Of a stretch of DNA of 64,000 bases, positions 54,883 through 63,945 are shown piece after piece. The stretch covers positions 558,001 to 622,000 of the forward strand of contig CAWHKZ010000011.1 of NCBI GenBank assembly GCA_963830165.1, given 5' to 3'. A model generated the notes under the pieces. That model worked only from the letters and a program-made list of their open reading frames with translations. It had not been told where the DNA came from and made no database searches. The DNA comes from Bog-756 sp963830165. Lineage in GTDB: Bacteria; Actinomycetota; Acidimicrobiia; Acidimicrobiales; RAAP-2. Each line of letters starts with the position of its first letter. Positions within the stretch are counted from its first letter, which is position 1. The translations under genes and the position numbers were made by a program.

Positions 54883-56198
54883 GTGAGGTTCACCACCGAG
54901 GAGGTGGCCGCCGCCGTCGGTGGACGGGTCGAGGGCCCGGACGCCGTCGTCGAGGGCGCCTCGACGGACACGCGGACCCTCGTCCCCGGACAGCTCTTCG
55001 TGCCCGTGGTGGCCGCCCGGGACGGCCACCAGTTCATCGCCGCCGCCCTCGGCGCCGGGGCGGGCGCCTACCTGACGTCCCGGACCCCGGAGGCCGGCAC
55101 GGCCGTCGTCGTGGACGACACCTCGCGTGCGCTGTGGGACCTCGGCGCCGAGGCCCGGCACCGGGTCGGCGACCTGGTGGTCGGCATCACCGGGTCGGTG
55201 GGCAAGACGACCGTGAAGGACCTGGCCACCGGCGCCGTGGGGGCCGGTCTGCGCACCCACGCCACCCGGGCCTCCTACAACAACGAGTTGGGCGTGCCCC
55301 TCACCCTGCTGGGTGCTCCCGAGGGCGTGGAGGCCGTGGTGGTGGAGATGGGCGCCCGGTTCCCGGGCGACATCGCCGCGGCTGGCCGACCTGGTCCGCC
55401 CGACCATCGGGGTCGTCACCTCGATCGGCTCCGCCCACCTCGAGCACCTCGGTGGCCCCGAAGGGGTCCGCCGCGAGAAGGGCTCCCTCGTCGAGGCGCT
55501 GCCGGTCACCGGCTATGCCATCCTGAACGACGTGGACTGCGGCGCAGACGTGCGGAGGCGGACGGCGGCGACCGTGGTCACCTTCGGCACCGTCTCGGGC
55601 GACGTGCGGGCCACGGTGGTCGCCCTCGACGAGGAGCTCCGCCCGACGGTCAGGGTCGACTCGCCGTGGGGAGGGGGGACGGCCACGCTGTCCGTCCGGG
55701 GCGAGCACCAGGCGGCCAACGCCGCGGCCGCCGTGGCGACGGCCGTGTGCGCCGGCGTCGACTTCGACGCCGCCCTGGCCGGGGTGGCCGCAGCCCGGGG
55801 GAGCAGCGGGCGGGCCGAGCTGTGGCGCGCCCCGTCGGGCCTGCGGGTCCTCGACGACTCCTACAACGCCAATCCGACGTCGACCGAGCGCCGCCCTGCG
55901 CAGCCTGGCCCGGGTCGGGGCATCCCGGCGGGTCGCCGTGCTGGGGGAGATGGCCGAGCTGGGTGACGCCGGTGCCGTCCGCCCACCGTTCCGGATCGGC
56001 GACCTGGCGGCCTCCCTCGGGATCGAGGTCGTGGCCCTGGCCGGCGCGCCCTACGGGGGCACCCGGTCGCCACCCAGGAGGAGGCGGCGGACCTGGTCGA
56101 GGGCCTCGCCCCGGACAGCGTGGTGCTGGTCAAGGCCAGCCGCTCGGTGGGACTCGACCGGCTGGCGGCCGCCTGCGCGGCGGGGTGGCGCCCGATGA
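54883..56198 (+). CDS. murF: MurF-type Mur ligase (UDP-MurNAc-tripeptide--D-Ala-D-Ala ligase), about 437 aa; four frameshifts
   Basis: ATP-dependent amide ligase that would add the D-Ala-D-Ala dipeptide to the UDP-MurNAc-tripeptide. N-terminal domain MRFTTEEVAAAVGGRV; P-loop GITGSVGKTTVKDLATGA; the typical ASYNNELGVPLTLLGAPEG and VVVEMGARFPGDIA; the second ATP contact LDDSYNANPTS; C-terminal LVEGLAPDSVVLVKASRS. Frame changes are needed near 55381 (one extra G), 55893 (one extra C), 56072 (one missing G) and 56178 (one extra G). After the last, the protein ends ACARGGAR with a TGA that overlaps the next ATG (ATGA at 56195-56198). GTG 54883 or ATG 54862 may be the start. Canonical MurF in every motif seen. 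Confidence 0.83.
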
Positions 56199-57290
56199 GG
56201 GTCCTGCTCTTCTTCGGCGGCCCGAGCGAGGAGCGCGACGTCAGCGCCGGCTCGATCAAGCCCTGGGTCACGTACCTGCAGGCCGACCCGACGGCCGAGC
56301 TGACCGTGGTCTTCGTCGACCGCGCGCTACGTGCCTACCGGCTGCCGCCCGTCTACTACTACGCCAACACCTGCGCCGACTTCGAGACCCAGCTGCGCGA
56401 CCCTCGGCCTCGAGCTCGACTGGGACGAGGTGGCCGACCTGGCCCGGGCCCACGACGTCGCCGTCCCGCTCATCCACGGCGAGTTCGGCGAGGACGGCGT
56501 GCTCCAGGAGCGGCTCGGAGTCGTGGGGCGTGCCCTACGTGTTCAGCCGGCCCGAGGCACTCCGGCGCACCCTCGACAAGGCGGCCTGCTACGCCGCCCT
56601 CGGCGGGGCCGGCTTCCCGGTGCCCGCCCACCGCCGGTCACCCGGGACGGCCTGGGCCGGTCGACCGGGCCGGCGTGCTGGCCTCGCTCGCCGACCTGGT
56701 CCCCGACCTGCGACGCCGGGGGGGCCCGGCCGAGGCTGCTGGCCGTCAAGCCGCTGGCCGGGGGCTCGTCCTTCGGGGTCGACGTGGTCCGGCCGCCGGG
56801 CCGGGACCGCTGGCCGCGGCCGTCGACGCCGCCATCGGCCACCGACGGCGGGAGCCGTCCTGGTCGAGGAGTTCCTGACCGGCACCGAGTTCTCGGTGGT
56901 CGTGGTCGACGGGCCGGACGGGGCGCCCACGGCGCTCGCGCCCACGGAGGTGGAGAAGCCGCCGGCCAGCCTGGTCTACGGCACCGAGGAGAAGTACCTG
57001 CACGGCTCGGGGGTGATCCACCACACCCCGATGCGGGTGGACGACGCCATCCTGCACGACGATCCGCCGTCGGGCGGCCGAGGCCTTCGGCCTGCTCGGC
57101 CTGCGCCACATGGCCCGCATCGACGGCTTCCGCACCGGCGACGGCACCGTGGTGGTCACCGACGTCAACGGCATCAGCGGGATGGGCTTCTCGAGCTTCG
57201 TGTTCCAGCAGGCGGCCATGGTCGGGCATCGACCACCGCCACCTCATCCTCGGCCTGCTGCGGTGCCGGCCACGTCCGGCACCCCGGTGA
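56195..57290 (+). CDS. ATP-grasp D-Ala-D-Ala ligase-like protein 1, about 363 aa; ten frameshifts
   Basis: Ddl-type ligase that would join two D-amino or D-hydroxy acids. N-terminal MRVLLFFGGPSEERDVSAGS (Glu of the D-Ala site in SEERDVS), then PLIHGEFGEDGVLQERLESW. Canonical Ddl proteins have a Y-T-G-S-G loop next; here it is PYVFSRPEALRRTLDK, so subsite contacts differ. ATP-grasp lysine in LLAVKPLAGGSSFGVDVV, acceptor loop EEKYLHGSGVIHHTP, metal ligands in VTDVNGISGMGF. Corrections fall near 56403, 56517, 56629, 56656, 56726, 56812, 56841, 56850, 57070 and 57225 (seven extra, three missing bases). The TGA overlaps the GTG of the next ligase (57287-57290). Product specificity cannot be stated. 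Confidence 0.78.
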
Positions 57291-58688
57291 CCGCCCCGGT
57301 GGCCGCGTGCGGTGGACAGCGGGTCGCCCGGCGGATCCACGTGGTGCTCGGCGGCCCGACCAGCGAGCGCCAGGTGAGCCGGCAGAGCGGCTGCTTCGTC
57401 GGGCTGTCGCTGCTGGCCACGGGCAGCGACGTCCGCTTCTATCCTGATGGACCTCCAGAGCCGGTACACCGAGATCGGGCTGTTCTACGTCCTCCACCAC
57501 GACGTCGAGGAGATCCAGGCCCTGGTCGGCGACCCGGTCCGGAGGACCACCATCGAGGCGGTCGGGGCGGCGGTCCGGGCCGACTTCGGCACGGGTGACG
57601 CCGCCGCCCGCCAGGCGCTGCGGGTCGGCCACACCGTGCCGCTCGCCGGACGTGGTCGACGGGGCCGACTTCGTGTTCCTGGCCCTCCACGGCGGACCGG
57701 GCGAGGACGGACGGCTGCAGCTGGCCCTCGACCGACTCGGCTGCCCGTACAACGGGTCGGGCCCGCGGGCGGCCGACATCGCCGCCGACAAGGCCGCCTC
57801 CGCGGCTCGGGTGCGGGCCCTCGGGCTTCCCGGGGTCGGGCGCTCCGGCGCAGCGGGAGGTCGACATCTTCGAACTGGGCGCCTGGGTGGGCGAGATGGA
57901 CGGCCCGGGCGCGGCCGCGGCCCGCTACGCCGCACTGTGCGACGAGTCGGCCGCCCGGGCGCTGGTGTGCAAGCCGGCCACCGACGGCTGCTCCACGGGG
58001 GTCAAGCTGTTGCGGCGACCCGAGGTGATGGAGCGGTTCTTCGCCGCCATCGTGGCCGAGGCGCCGGAGTTCGCCACCGACGAGGTCCGGGCCGACCTGC
58101 GCGGCCGGTCCCCGACCATCGCCATGCCCGTCCCGTCGCCGAAGCGCTGGCTGGTCGAGCGGGCGTTCGTCGACCCCGCGGCGGTCGAGCTCCCGGTGGG
58201 TGACCTCAACCTCGAGACGTTGCGTCCGTGGTTCGCCGCCAAGCAGTACGTCGAGCTGACCGCGGCGGTGCTCGACCGACCCGGGCGCGGCCTGGTGGCC
58301 GCCGTACCCAGCGTGACCGTGGCGGCCGACGAGCTCACCCTGCAGCAGAAGTTCCAGAGCGGGGTCGGCACCAACCTGGCCCTCGACCTGTTCGCCGGCC
58401 CCGAGGCCGCCGAGTCGGTGCGCCGGCGCGGTCGAGCAGCTGGCCCGGGCCTTCGACATCGAGGGGTACGCCCGCCTCGACGCCTTCTGGGACCGGGTCG
58501 AGGACGTCGTCTACCTCCTCGAGATCAACTCGCTCTGCGGGCTCACCGAGGCCACGGTCTTCTACTCGCAGTGGCTGGCCGACGCCGATCCGCTGCCCCC
58601 GTGGGCGGTGCTGCACCGGATCGTCGAGGCCGGGATCGAGCGGGCCGGGCGGCTGGCCGGCGCCGACCGGGCCCCTCGGGCCGGCTGA
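57287..58688 (+). CDS. ddl: ATP-grasp D-Ala-D-Ala ligase-like protein 2, about 465 aa; four frameshifts
   Basis: Second Ddl-type ligase, longer than the usual 310-370 aa. N-terminal IHVVLGGPTSERQVSRQSGC, then FVFLALHGGPGEDGRLQLAL and CPYNGSGPRAADIAADKAAS, the near-canonical D-Ala pocket. ATP-grasp core: ALVCKPATDGCSTGVKLLRR, LQQKFQSGVGTNLAL and VVYLLEINSLCGLTEATVFY with the E-x-N metal motif. An insertion of about 80 residues (from VMERFFAAIVAEAPEFATDE to ETLRPWFAAKQYVE) lies between the ATP lysine and the acceptor loop. Single extra bases near 57443, 57653, 57838 and 58430 must be removed. GTG at 57287 overlaps the stop of ligase 1. Confidence 0.78.
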
Positions 58689-58707
58689 GGGAACAGGGGC
58701 GGGCGCG

Positions 58708-61270
58708 GTGATCAACCTCGACGACCTGTCGGCGGCCGTGCCGGGGCTGGACGTGCGCGGCCCGGTCCACGACGGGGGGTACGAGCGGTTCTGTTTCGAC
58801 TCCCGGCTCGTGGAGCCCGGGGACCTCTTCGTCGCCGTGCGCACGCCAGCGTGGCGACGGGCACGACTTCGTGGCCGAGGCTTGGTCCAGCGGCGCGGCC
58901 GCCGTGCTGGTGGACGACACCTCGGGTGTACCCGGGGCCTGCCCGGCGCTGGTGGTCGACGACACCGTGGCGGCCATGGAGCGCTACGGGGCCCACGTGG
59001 TCCGGGCCTGGGCACCCCGGGTGGTGGCGGTCACCGGGACGGTGGGCAAGACCGGCACCAAGGAGCTGGTGGCCGACGTGCTGGCCACCCGGTTCACCGT
59101 GTTCCGCACCCCGGGCAACTTCAGCGGCCGCTTCGGCCTGGCCGTCGCCCTCGGCGGGCTGCGGCCCGAGCACGAGGTCGCCGTGGTGGAGATGGCGACC
59201 GGCCACTTCGGCGAGATCGACGCCATGTGCGCCATGGCCCCGCCGGAGGTGGCGGTGGTGACGGCGGTCGACGCCGCCCACCTGGTGGCCCTCGGTGACA
59301 TCGAGGGCGTGGCCCGCGAGAAGGCGTCGCTCCTGGCCCACCTGCCCGCCGACGGTCTCGCCGTCCTCAACGACGACGACCCGCTGGTCCGGGCCATGGC
59401 TGCGGACGTGTCCGGCCCCGGTGGTGACGTTCGGCACGGCCGTCGGCCCCGGCCGTGCCGACTTTCGCGGCCAGCGACCCGCAGATGACGGCGGCGGGAA
59501 CGTCCTTCAGCTGCCACCACGACGGCACGACGACGCCGGTCGCCCTGCCGCTGCTCGGGATCGACAGCGCGGTGCCCGCCGCCCTGGCCGCCCTGGCCGT
59601 CGGTGCCCACCTGGGCGTGGCCGTCGACGACGCGGTGGCCGCGCTGGGCCGGGCCGCGCCCGTCCCCGGTCGCCTGCGACCGCTGCCCGGCCGGGGGGCA
59701 GCCTCGTGCTCGACGACACCTACAACGCGGCTCCCCGATCGGTGATCGCCGGCCTGGCCACCCTCGGCCGGCTGCCCGGCCGCCCCCGCGTCGCCGTCCT
59801 GGGCGACATGGCCGAACTCGGCGCGGCCAGTGAGGAGGCCCACCGGGCGGTCGGGCCGGGCGGCGGCCCGGGTCGTCGACCTGCTGGTGACCCAGGGGAA
59901 CGCCGCGGCCTGGGCGGCCGACGAGGCCCGCAAGGCCGGGCTGACCGGACGACCGGATCGCCATGACCTTCACCGCGGGGGATGCGGCCGCCGAGGTCGT
60001 CCCGCACCTCGGCTCCGGCGCCGTGGTGCTGGTCAAGGGCAGCGCGGTCTCCCGCATGGAGCGGGTGGTCGAGCGCCTGGTGGACGACTCGGTCCGAGAC
60101 GACCGAGGTCCTGGTGCGCCAGGACCGGGCCTGGAAGTCGCTCACCGTGGTCCAGCCCGACCGGCCGACCTGGCTCGAGGTGGACCTGTCGGCCATCGCC
60201 CACAACGTCCGGCGGTTGGCGGCCCGGGCGGCCGGGGCCGAGGTGATGGTGGTGCTGAAGGCCGACGCGTACGGCCACGGCGCCGTGCAGGTGGCCCACA
60301 CCGCCCTGCGCAGCGGCGCCTCCTGGCTCGGGGTGGCGTGCGTGCCCGAGGGCCGGGCCCTGCGCCGGGCCGGGATCCGGGCCCCCATCCTGGTCCTCGG
60401 TCACACGCCGGGCTGGCAGGCCCGCGAGGCGGTCGGACTCGACCTGACCGTGGCCGTGTTCGACCTCGACACGGCCCGGGCCTTCGGCACCGCCGCCCGG
60501 GCGCTCGACACGACGGCGTCGGTGCACGTGAAGGTCGACACCGGCATGCACCGCCTCGGCGTGGCCGCCGACGCCGCGGCCGCGTTCGTGCGGGCGCTCG
60601 CGCGGCGTCGACGGCCTGGTCGTCGAGGGCCTCTTCACCCACTTCGCCTGCGCCGACGATCCGTCGCCGGCCGGACTGGCCGCCACGGACGCGCAGCTCG
60701 CCGCCTTCGCCGGGGTCCTGGCCGACCTCGACGCCACCGGCGAGCGCCCACCCGTCGTCCACGCCGCGAACAGCGCCGGCCTGCTGTGCCGCACGGACGC
60801 CACCTTCGACCTGGTCCGGCCGGGCATCGCCGTGTACGGCCTGCCTCCGGGACCGCAGGTGGCCGTGCGCCGACCTGCGCCCGGCGCTGTCGTGGACGTC
60901 GCAGGTGGCCCAGGTCCACGACCTGCCGGTCGGCGCGTCGGTGGGATACGGGCACCTGTGGACGGCGACCCGGCCGAGCCGGGTGGCGACGGTGCCGGTG
61001 GGGTACGCCGACGGGCTGCGCCGGGCCCCGGCCACCTGGCGGCACGTGCTGGTGCGGGGCCGCCCCGCCCCGCTCGCCGGCCGGGTGTCGATGGACCAGC
61101 TCTCGGTCGACGTGACCGGTATCGACGGCGTCCGCCGCGGCGACCCGGTCGTGCTCATCGGTCGGCAGGGTGACGAGGACCTGCCGGCCACGCTGGTGGC
61201 CGAGTGGTTGGGCACCTCGCCGTACGAGGTGGTGTCGGAGATCCTGGCCAGGGTGCCGAGGGTGCACTGA
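58708..61270 (+). CDS. alr: Bifunctional MurF-like Mur ligase / alanine racemase fusion, about 851 aa; nine frameshifts
   Basis: Residues 1-460 or so are a second, more divergent Mur ligase: VINLDDLSAAVPGLDVRGPV, P-loop VTGTVGKTGTKELVADVLAT (Gly replaces a Thr), NFSGRFGLAVALGGL where canonical MurF has N-N-E-x-G, and LVLDDTYNAAPRSV. After about 20 linker residues (TTEVLVRQDRAWKSLTV) an alanine racemase follows without a stop: WLEVDLSAIAHNVRRL, PLP lysine in VVLKADAYGHGAVQ, VHVKVDTGMHRLGV, VVHAANSAGLLC, catalytic Tyr in SVGYGHLWTA, RVSMDQLSVDVTGI. Such MurF-Alr fusions are known from Bacteroidetes. Frame corrections lie near 58852, 59411, 59463, 59695, 59848, 59951, 60095, 60607 and 60873 (only 59695 is a missing base). 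The one near 60095 lies in the linker, so the fusion rests on that correction. Confidence 0.75.
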
Positions 61271-61373
61271 AACAGGAGGTGCAGCCGATCCGTCATCCAA
61301 GTGTCCACCGCGTATACGGTCTACGGGGAACTCCGGTGTCACCAGGTGGTGCAGAGCGGTAGGAGGTACAGCG

Positions 61374-61421
61374 ATGGACGTCTGTCGGAGAACGGGTCGG
61401 AACTGCCGGGTGGTCGGATGA
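61374..61421 (+). CDS. Possible 15-codon leader peptide coupled to the HTH protein
   Basis: ATG at 61374 follows a perfect AGGAGGT ribosome site (61361-61367) at ideal distance and encodes MDVCRRTGRNCRVVG, ending in a TGA that overlaps the ATG of the next gene (ATGA at 61418-61421). It could be a regulatory leader or simply a coupler. Because this area is rich in single-base errors, it might instead be the true N-terminus of the next protein, split by one missing base. Confidence 0.35.
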   Translation: MDVCRRTGRNCRVVG

Positions 61422-61859
61422 CCTCGGACCCCGGGTCCCGGGCGGCAGGCGGCTACGGCGCGGCGATCGCGACGGCCGCGTCCGGATGCGACCGCCCACC
61501 TGCGCCGGGCCGCCGCCGACGGCATCGAGGAGTTGATCGGTGCCACCTCGGTGCTCCGGTCGGAGCTCAACGTCCACGAGGTCATGTGCCGGAGGGTGCT
61601 GGACGAGGTGCGGGTCGACCACGAGATCACCGGGGTGCTTCCCGAGGTCCAGGCCGACAGCTGGCGTTCCGCGGTGACCGACGCCATCCGAGGGTTCGAG
61701 GCCGCCCGGCACCGGGTGCGCCTGCTGCTGGTGGCCATGGAGGTGGAGGAGGGTCGCTCCATCGGCGAGGTGGCCCGGAGTTGGGGAGTGTCGCGCCAGC
61801 TGGCCTCCCGTTGGGTGCAGGAGAGCGCCGGCCTGCGTGACGGAGATTCGTCACCTTAG
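61418..61859 (+). CDS. Small helix-turn-helix protein, about 146 aa; one frameshift near 61490
   Basis: After removing one extra G (TCCGGAT for TCCGAT near 61490) the frame runs MTSDPGSRAAGGYGAAIATA, then AHLRRAAADGIEELIGATSV, to ARHRVRLLLVAMEVEEGRSI and the HTH-like GEVARSWGVSRQLASRWVQE at the C-terminus. The C-terminal motif resembles the recognition helices of sigma region 4 or Sin/Tn3-type resolvase tails, so DNA binding is likely, but no family can be named. It lies 148 bases after the racemase on the same strand, a candidate local regulator of the cell-wall cluster. Confidence 0.6.
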
Positions 61860-61994
61860 GTGGCCCGGCGGTGACGTCCGGTGGTACCGGGTTGCCAGCG
61901 GGTTGCAACCCCGCCAGGCGAGTTGCGCATCGTCGAGCCGTCGGTAGGGTTGACGGGACCGAGACGACCGGGCGGGCGAAGGACGGCGGACGAG

Positions 61995-62186
61995 ATGCGC
62001 AAGAAGAAGATGATCTGGTGGGAGCACGAGACCGCGGTGGGCGGAGCCGACGAGGCCCGTCAGCGCGGGGCCTCCGAGGGGGCGGGCCGGCGCAGTCCCG
62101 ACGCCCCCTACTACGGTCCCGTGACCCTGCAGATGGAGGGTGACGACGTGGCCGGACCCGACACCCTGACCGTCCCCGGCGGCTGA
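61995..62186 (+). CDS. Small hypothetical protein, 63 aa
   Basis: ATG at 61995 encodes MRKKKMIWWEHETAVGGADE followed by a Gly/Arg/Ser stretch and an acidic end, YYGPVTLQMEGDDVAGPDTL. It has no membrane segment or motif. The basic start, good third-position GC and the position between two expressed genes support it; the function is unknown. The frame is open further upstream, to 61881, but those codons look non-coding. Confidence 0.5.
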   Translation: MRKKKMIWWEHETAVGGADEARQRGASEGAGRRSPDAPYYGPVTLQMEGDDVAGPDTLTVPGG

Positions 62187-62284
62187 GCGCACCGGCGTCC
62201 GGGACCTCGTGACCCCGTGAGCGCCGCCGCGCGGGAGCGTACGGTGAACCGGAGAATCGCTCGGCGGACCGTATCCTGTGGCCC

Positions 62285-62824
62285 ATGTCTGACCGCGAAC
62301 CCGTCCCCGCCACCGTCCCCTCCTCCGTCCCCCGTCGCCGCAGCCCCGTAGCCGGCACCGCCCTCGAGCCGATCCTCGACCGGTTCCACATCGACTTCGT
62401 GCCCGCCGACCCCCAGCCCTCGTGGGCGCGGTGGCTCCTGGCCTCGATCGTGGCCGTGATCGGATCGCTCGCGGCCGACGCCGCCCTGGTGGCCGTGGGC
62501 AAGGCCATCTTCCCCGGGACGGAGCACTTCGCCCACTTCGAGTTCTCCGACTACAGCAAGCTCACGGTCGTCGGGGTGGTGGTGGCCTGCATCGGCTGGC
62601 CGGTCGTGACGCGGGTCTCGTCCTGGCCGCGATGGGTCTTCCTGCGGGCGGCGGTGGCCGTCACCGTCGTGCTGCTCGTGCCCGACGTCTACATCATGTA
62701 CATCGGCGAGTCGGTCCGCGGCGTGCTCGTGCTCATGGCCATGCACCTCGCCATCGCCGTCGTGACCTACAACGCGTTGGTGCGCATCGCCCCGTCCGGC
62801 GGTGTGTCGCAACGGCATGACTGA
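62285..62824 (+). CDS. Four-helix integral membrane protein, DUF6069-like, 179 aa
   Basis: A soluble N-terminal 55 residues (Pro/Arg-rich, then LEPILDRFHIDFVPADPQPS) is followed by four hydrophobic helices: WLLASIVAVIGSLAADAALV, LTVVGVVVACIGWPVVTRV, FLRAAVAVTVVLLVPDVYIM and GVLVLMAMHLAIAVVTYNAL. The spacing is that of small actinobacterial 4-TM proteins of the DUF6069 type; function unknown. Its TGA overlaps the next gene by eight bases (ATGACTGA at 62817-62824), so the two are coupled. Confidence 0.8.
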   Translation: MSDREPVPATVPSSVPRRRSPVAGTALEPILDRFHIDFVPADPQPSWARWLLASIVAVIGSLAADAALVAVGKAIFPGTEHFAHFEFSDYSKLTVVGVVVACIGWPVVTRVSSWPRWVFLRAAVAVTVVLLVPDVYIMYIGESVRGVLVLMAMHLAIAVVTYNALVRIAPSGGVSQRHD

Positions 62825-63344
62825 CGCCGCCGAGGCGTCGACCCCTCCCCTCCCGGGGGACCACACGGCCACCGTCCACTGGTTGGCCGACTACGTCTAC
62901 GGGACGATCGCCACCCTGGTGGCCATCGCCGGCCTGACCTTCGAGACCCACCCGGGCGAGCTGACGACGGCCGCCGTGGTCATCGTGGGCGCGGTGGCCA
63001 TCTGGTTCGCCCACTCGCTCTCCCTCCTGGTGTCGAAGCGGTACACGGGGCACGTGACGCTCGGCCTGTCGGACATCTGGGCCGAGCTGCGACACTCGTG
63101 GTCGATCGTGACCGCCGCCGTGCCGGCCACGATCATCTTCGTGCTGGCGGCCGTCGGCGCATGGACGATCCACACCGGCTTCATCCTGGCCGACGTCGTC
63201 GGGGTGGCGTCGCTGGCCGTGGTGGGCATCGGGACGGCGGGCGGCCGCGACCGTCCCCTCGGACGCCGCATCGCGTACGTGGTCGCGGTGGTCCTCGTGG
63301 GTGTCGCCATCGTGCTGCTCGAGGCCGGAGTCCACCTGCTCTGA
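62817..63344 (+). CDS. Integral membrane protein of unknown family, 175 aa
   Basis: Start ATG at 62817 lies inside the previous gene. Five or so hydrophobic helices: VYGTIATLVAIAGLTFET, LTTAAVVIVGAVAIWFAHSL, SIVTAAVPATIIFVLAAVGA, GFILADVVGVASLAVVGIGT and IAYVVAVVLVGVAIVLLEAG. No recognised motif. Coupling to the preceding 4-TM protein suggests a two-component membrane assembly. Confidence 0.8.
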   Translation: MTDAAEASTPPLPGDHTATVHWLADYVYGTIATLVAIAGLTFETHPGELTTAAVVIVGAVAIWFAHSLSLLVSKRYTGHVTLGLSDIWAELRHSWSIVTAAVPATIIFVLAAVGAWTIHTGFILADVVGVASLAVVGIGTAGGRDRPLGRRIAYVVAVVLVGVAIVLLEAGVHLL

Positions 63345-63425
63345 GACGACGGCCGCGTGCGGGGGTCCTCCGGGTACGGTGACGGGTGGCCGGCGTCCGA
63401 CGACGCCGGCGGGACGGAGGACGCC

Positions 63426-63761
63426 ATGGGCCGCAACCGCACCGACCATCGGGACCACGCCGCACCGGTCGCCGGTCCCGAGGCTGCCGCGGTGGCCGAC
63501 CTCCCGGCGCTGACCGAGGTGGAGCTCACCGAACTGGCCCTGGCCGCCGAGCCGGGGCGCCCACCGGCCGACGACGCCGTACCGCTCGCCACGTACCTGG
63601 GCGAGGACCCCGGGCTGCTCCCGGCCTGGTACATGCCGTCGCCGATGACCCGCGTGCGGCCCCGGTGGCGCACACCGGTGGTGCTCGCCATCGTCGCCGC
63701 CTTCGTCATCATCGAGGCGTTCGGGCTCTGCAGCACGTTCGGGCAGATCGTCCCGGTGTAG
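63426..63761 (+). CDS. Single-pass membrane protein, 111 aa
   Basis: The first 80 residues are acidic and Pro/Ala-rich (LPALTEVELTELALAAEPGR, then YLGEDPGLLPAWYMPSPMTR). A single C-terminal helix, TPVVLAIVAAFVIIEAFGLC, would anchor it in the membrane with the N-terminus inside by charge. Function unknown. ATG at 63426 has a GGACGG-like ribosome site. Confidence 0.7.
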   Translation: MGRNRTDHRDHAAPVAGPEAAAVADLPALTEVELTELALAAEPGRPPADDAVPLATYLGEDPGLLPAWYMPSPMTRVRPRWRTPVVLAIVAAFVIIEAFGLCSTFGQIVPV

Positions 63762-63945
63762 CCGCCGGGGACTGCTCATGGCCACGGTTTCACCACGCTG
63801 CACGGTTGTGCCACCACGTGCCGTGTCGCTTCGGTTGCAGGTTGCCTGTCGGGCGTGCGTCGGGCGCGACGCAGGTGCACAATGGTTCGTGTACACGAGC
63901 GGGCGAGGCCCGTACGGCCCGGGTCACCCCGGAGGAGAGGGCACG
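63762..63945. other. Upstream region of the last gene
   Basis: 184 bases without a gene. A partial inverted pair GTGCAC...GTGTAC lies near 63873-63893, of unknown meaning. A strong ribosome site GGAGGAGAGG precedes the next ATG. Confidence 0.4.

Noticed and set aside
56120..56878. An apparent in-frame fusion of the first MurF to the first Ddl
   Set aside because: Removing one extra G near 56178 gives MurF a natural end (ARGGAR, TGA) that overlaps the Ddl ATG, matching the other overlaps in the cluster.
57110..57598. An apparent fusion of the two Ddl-like ligases
   Set aside because: The corrected frame of ligase 1 stops at 57290 and the GTG of ligase 2 overlaps it; they are separate proteins.
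54883..61270. Pseudogene status for the whole cell-wall cluster
   Set aside because: All frame breaks are single-base, motifs and overlaps are intact and no nonsense substitutions are needed; consensus error is more economical, though raw reads must decide.
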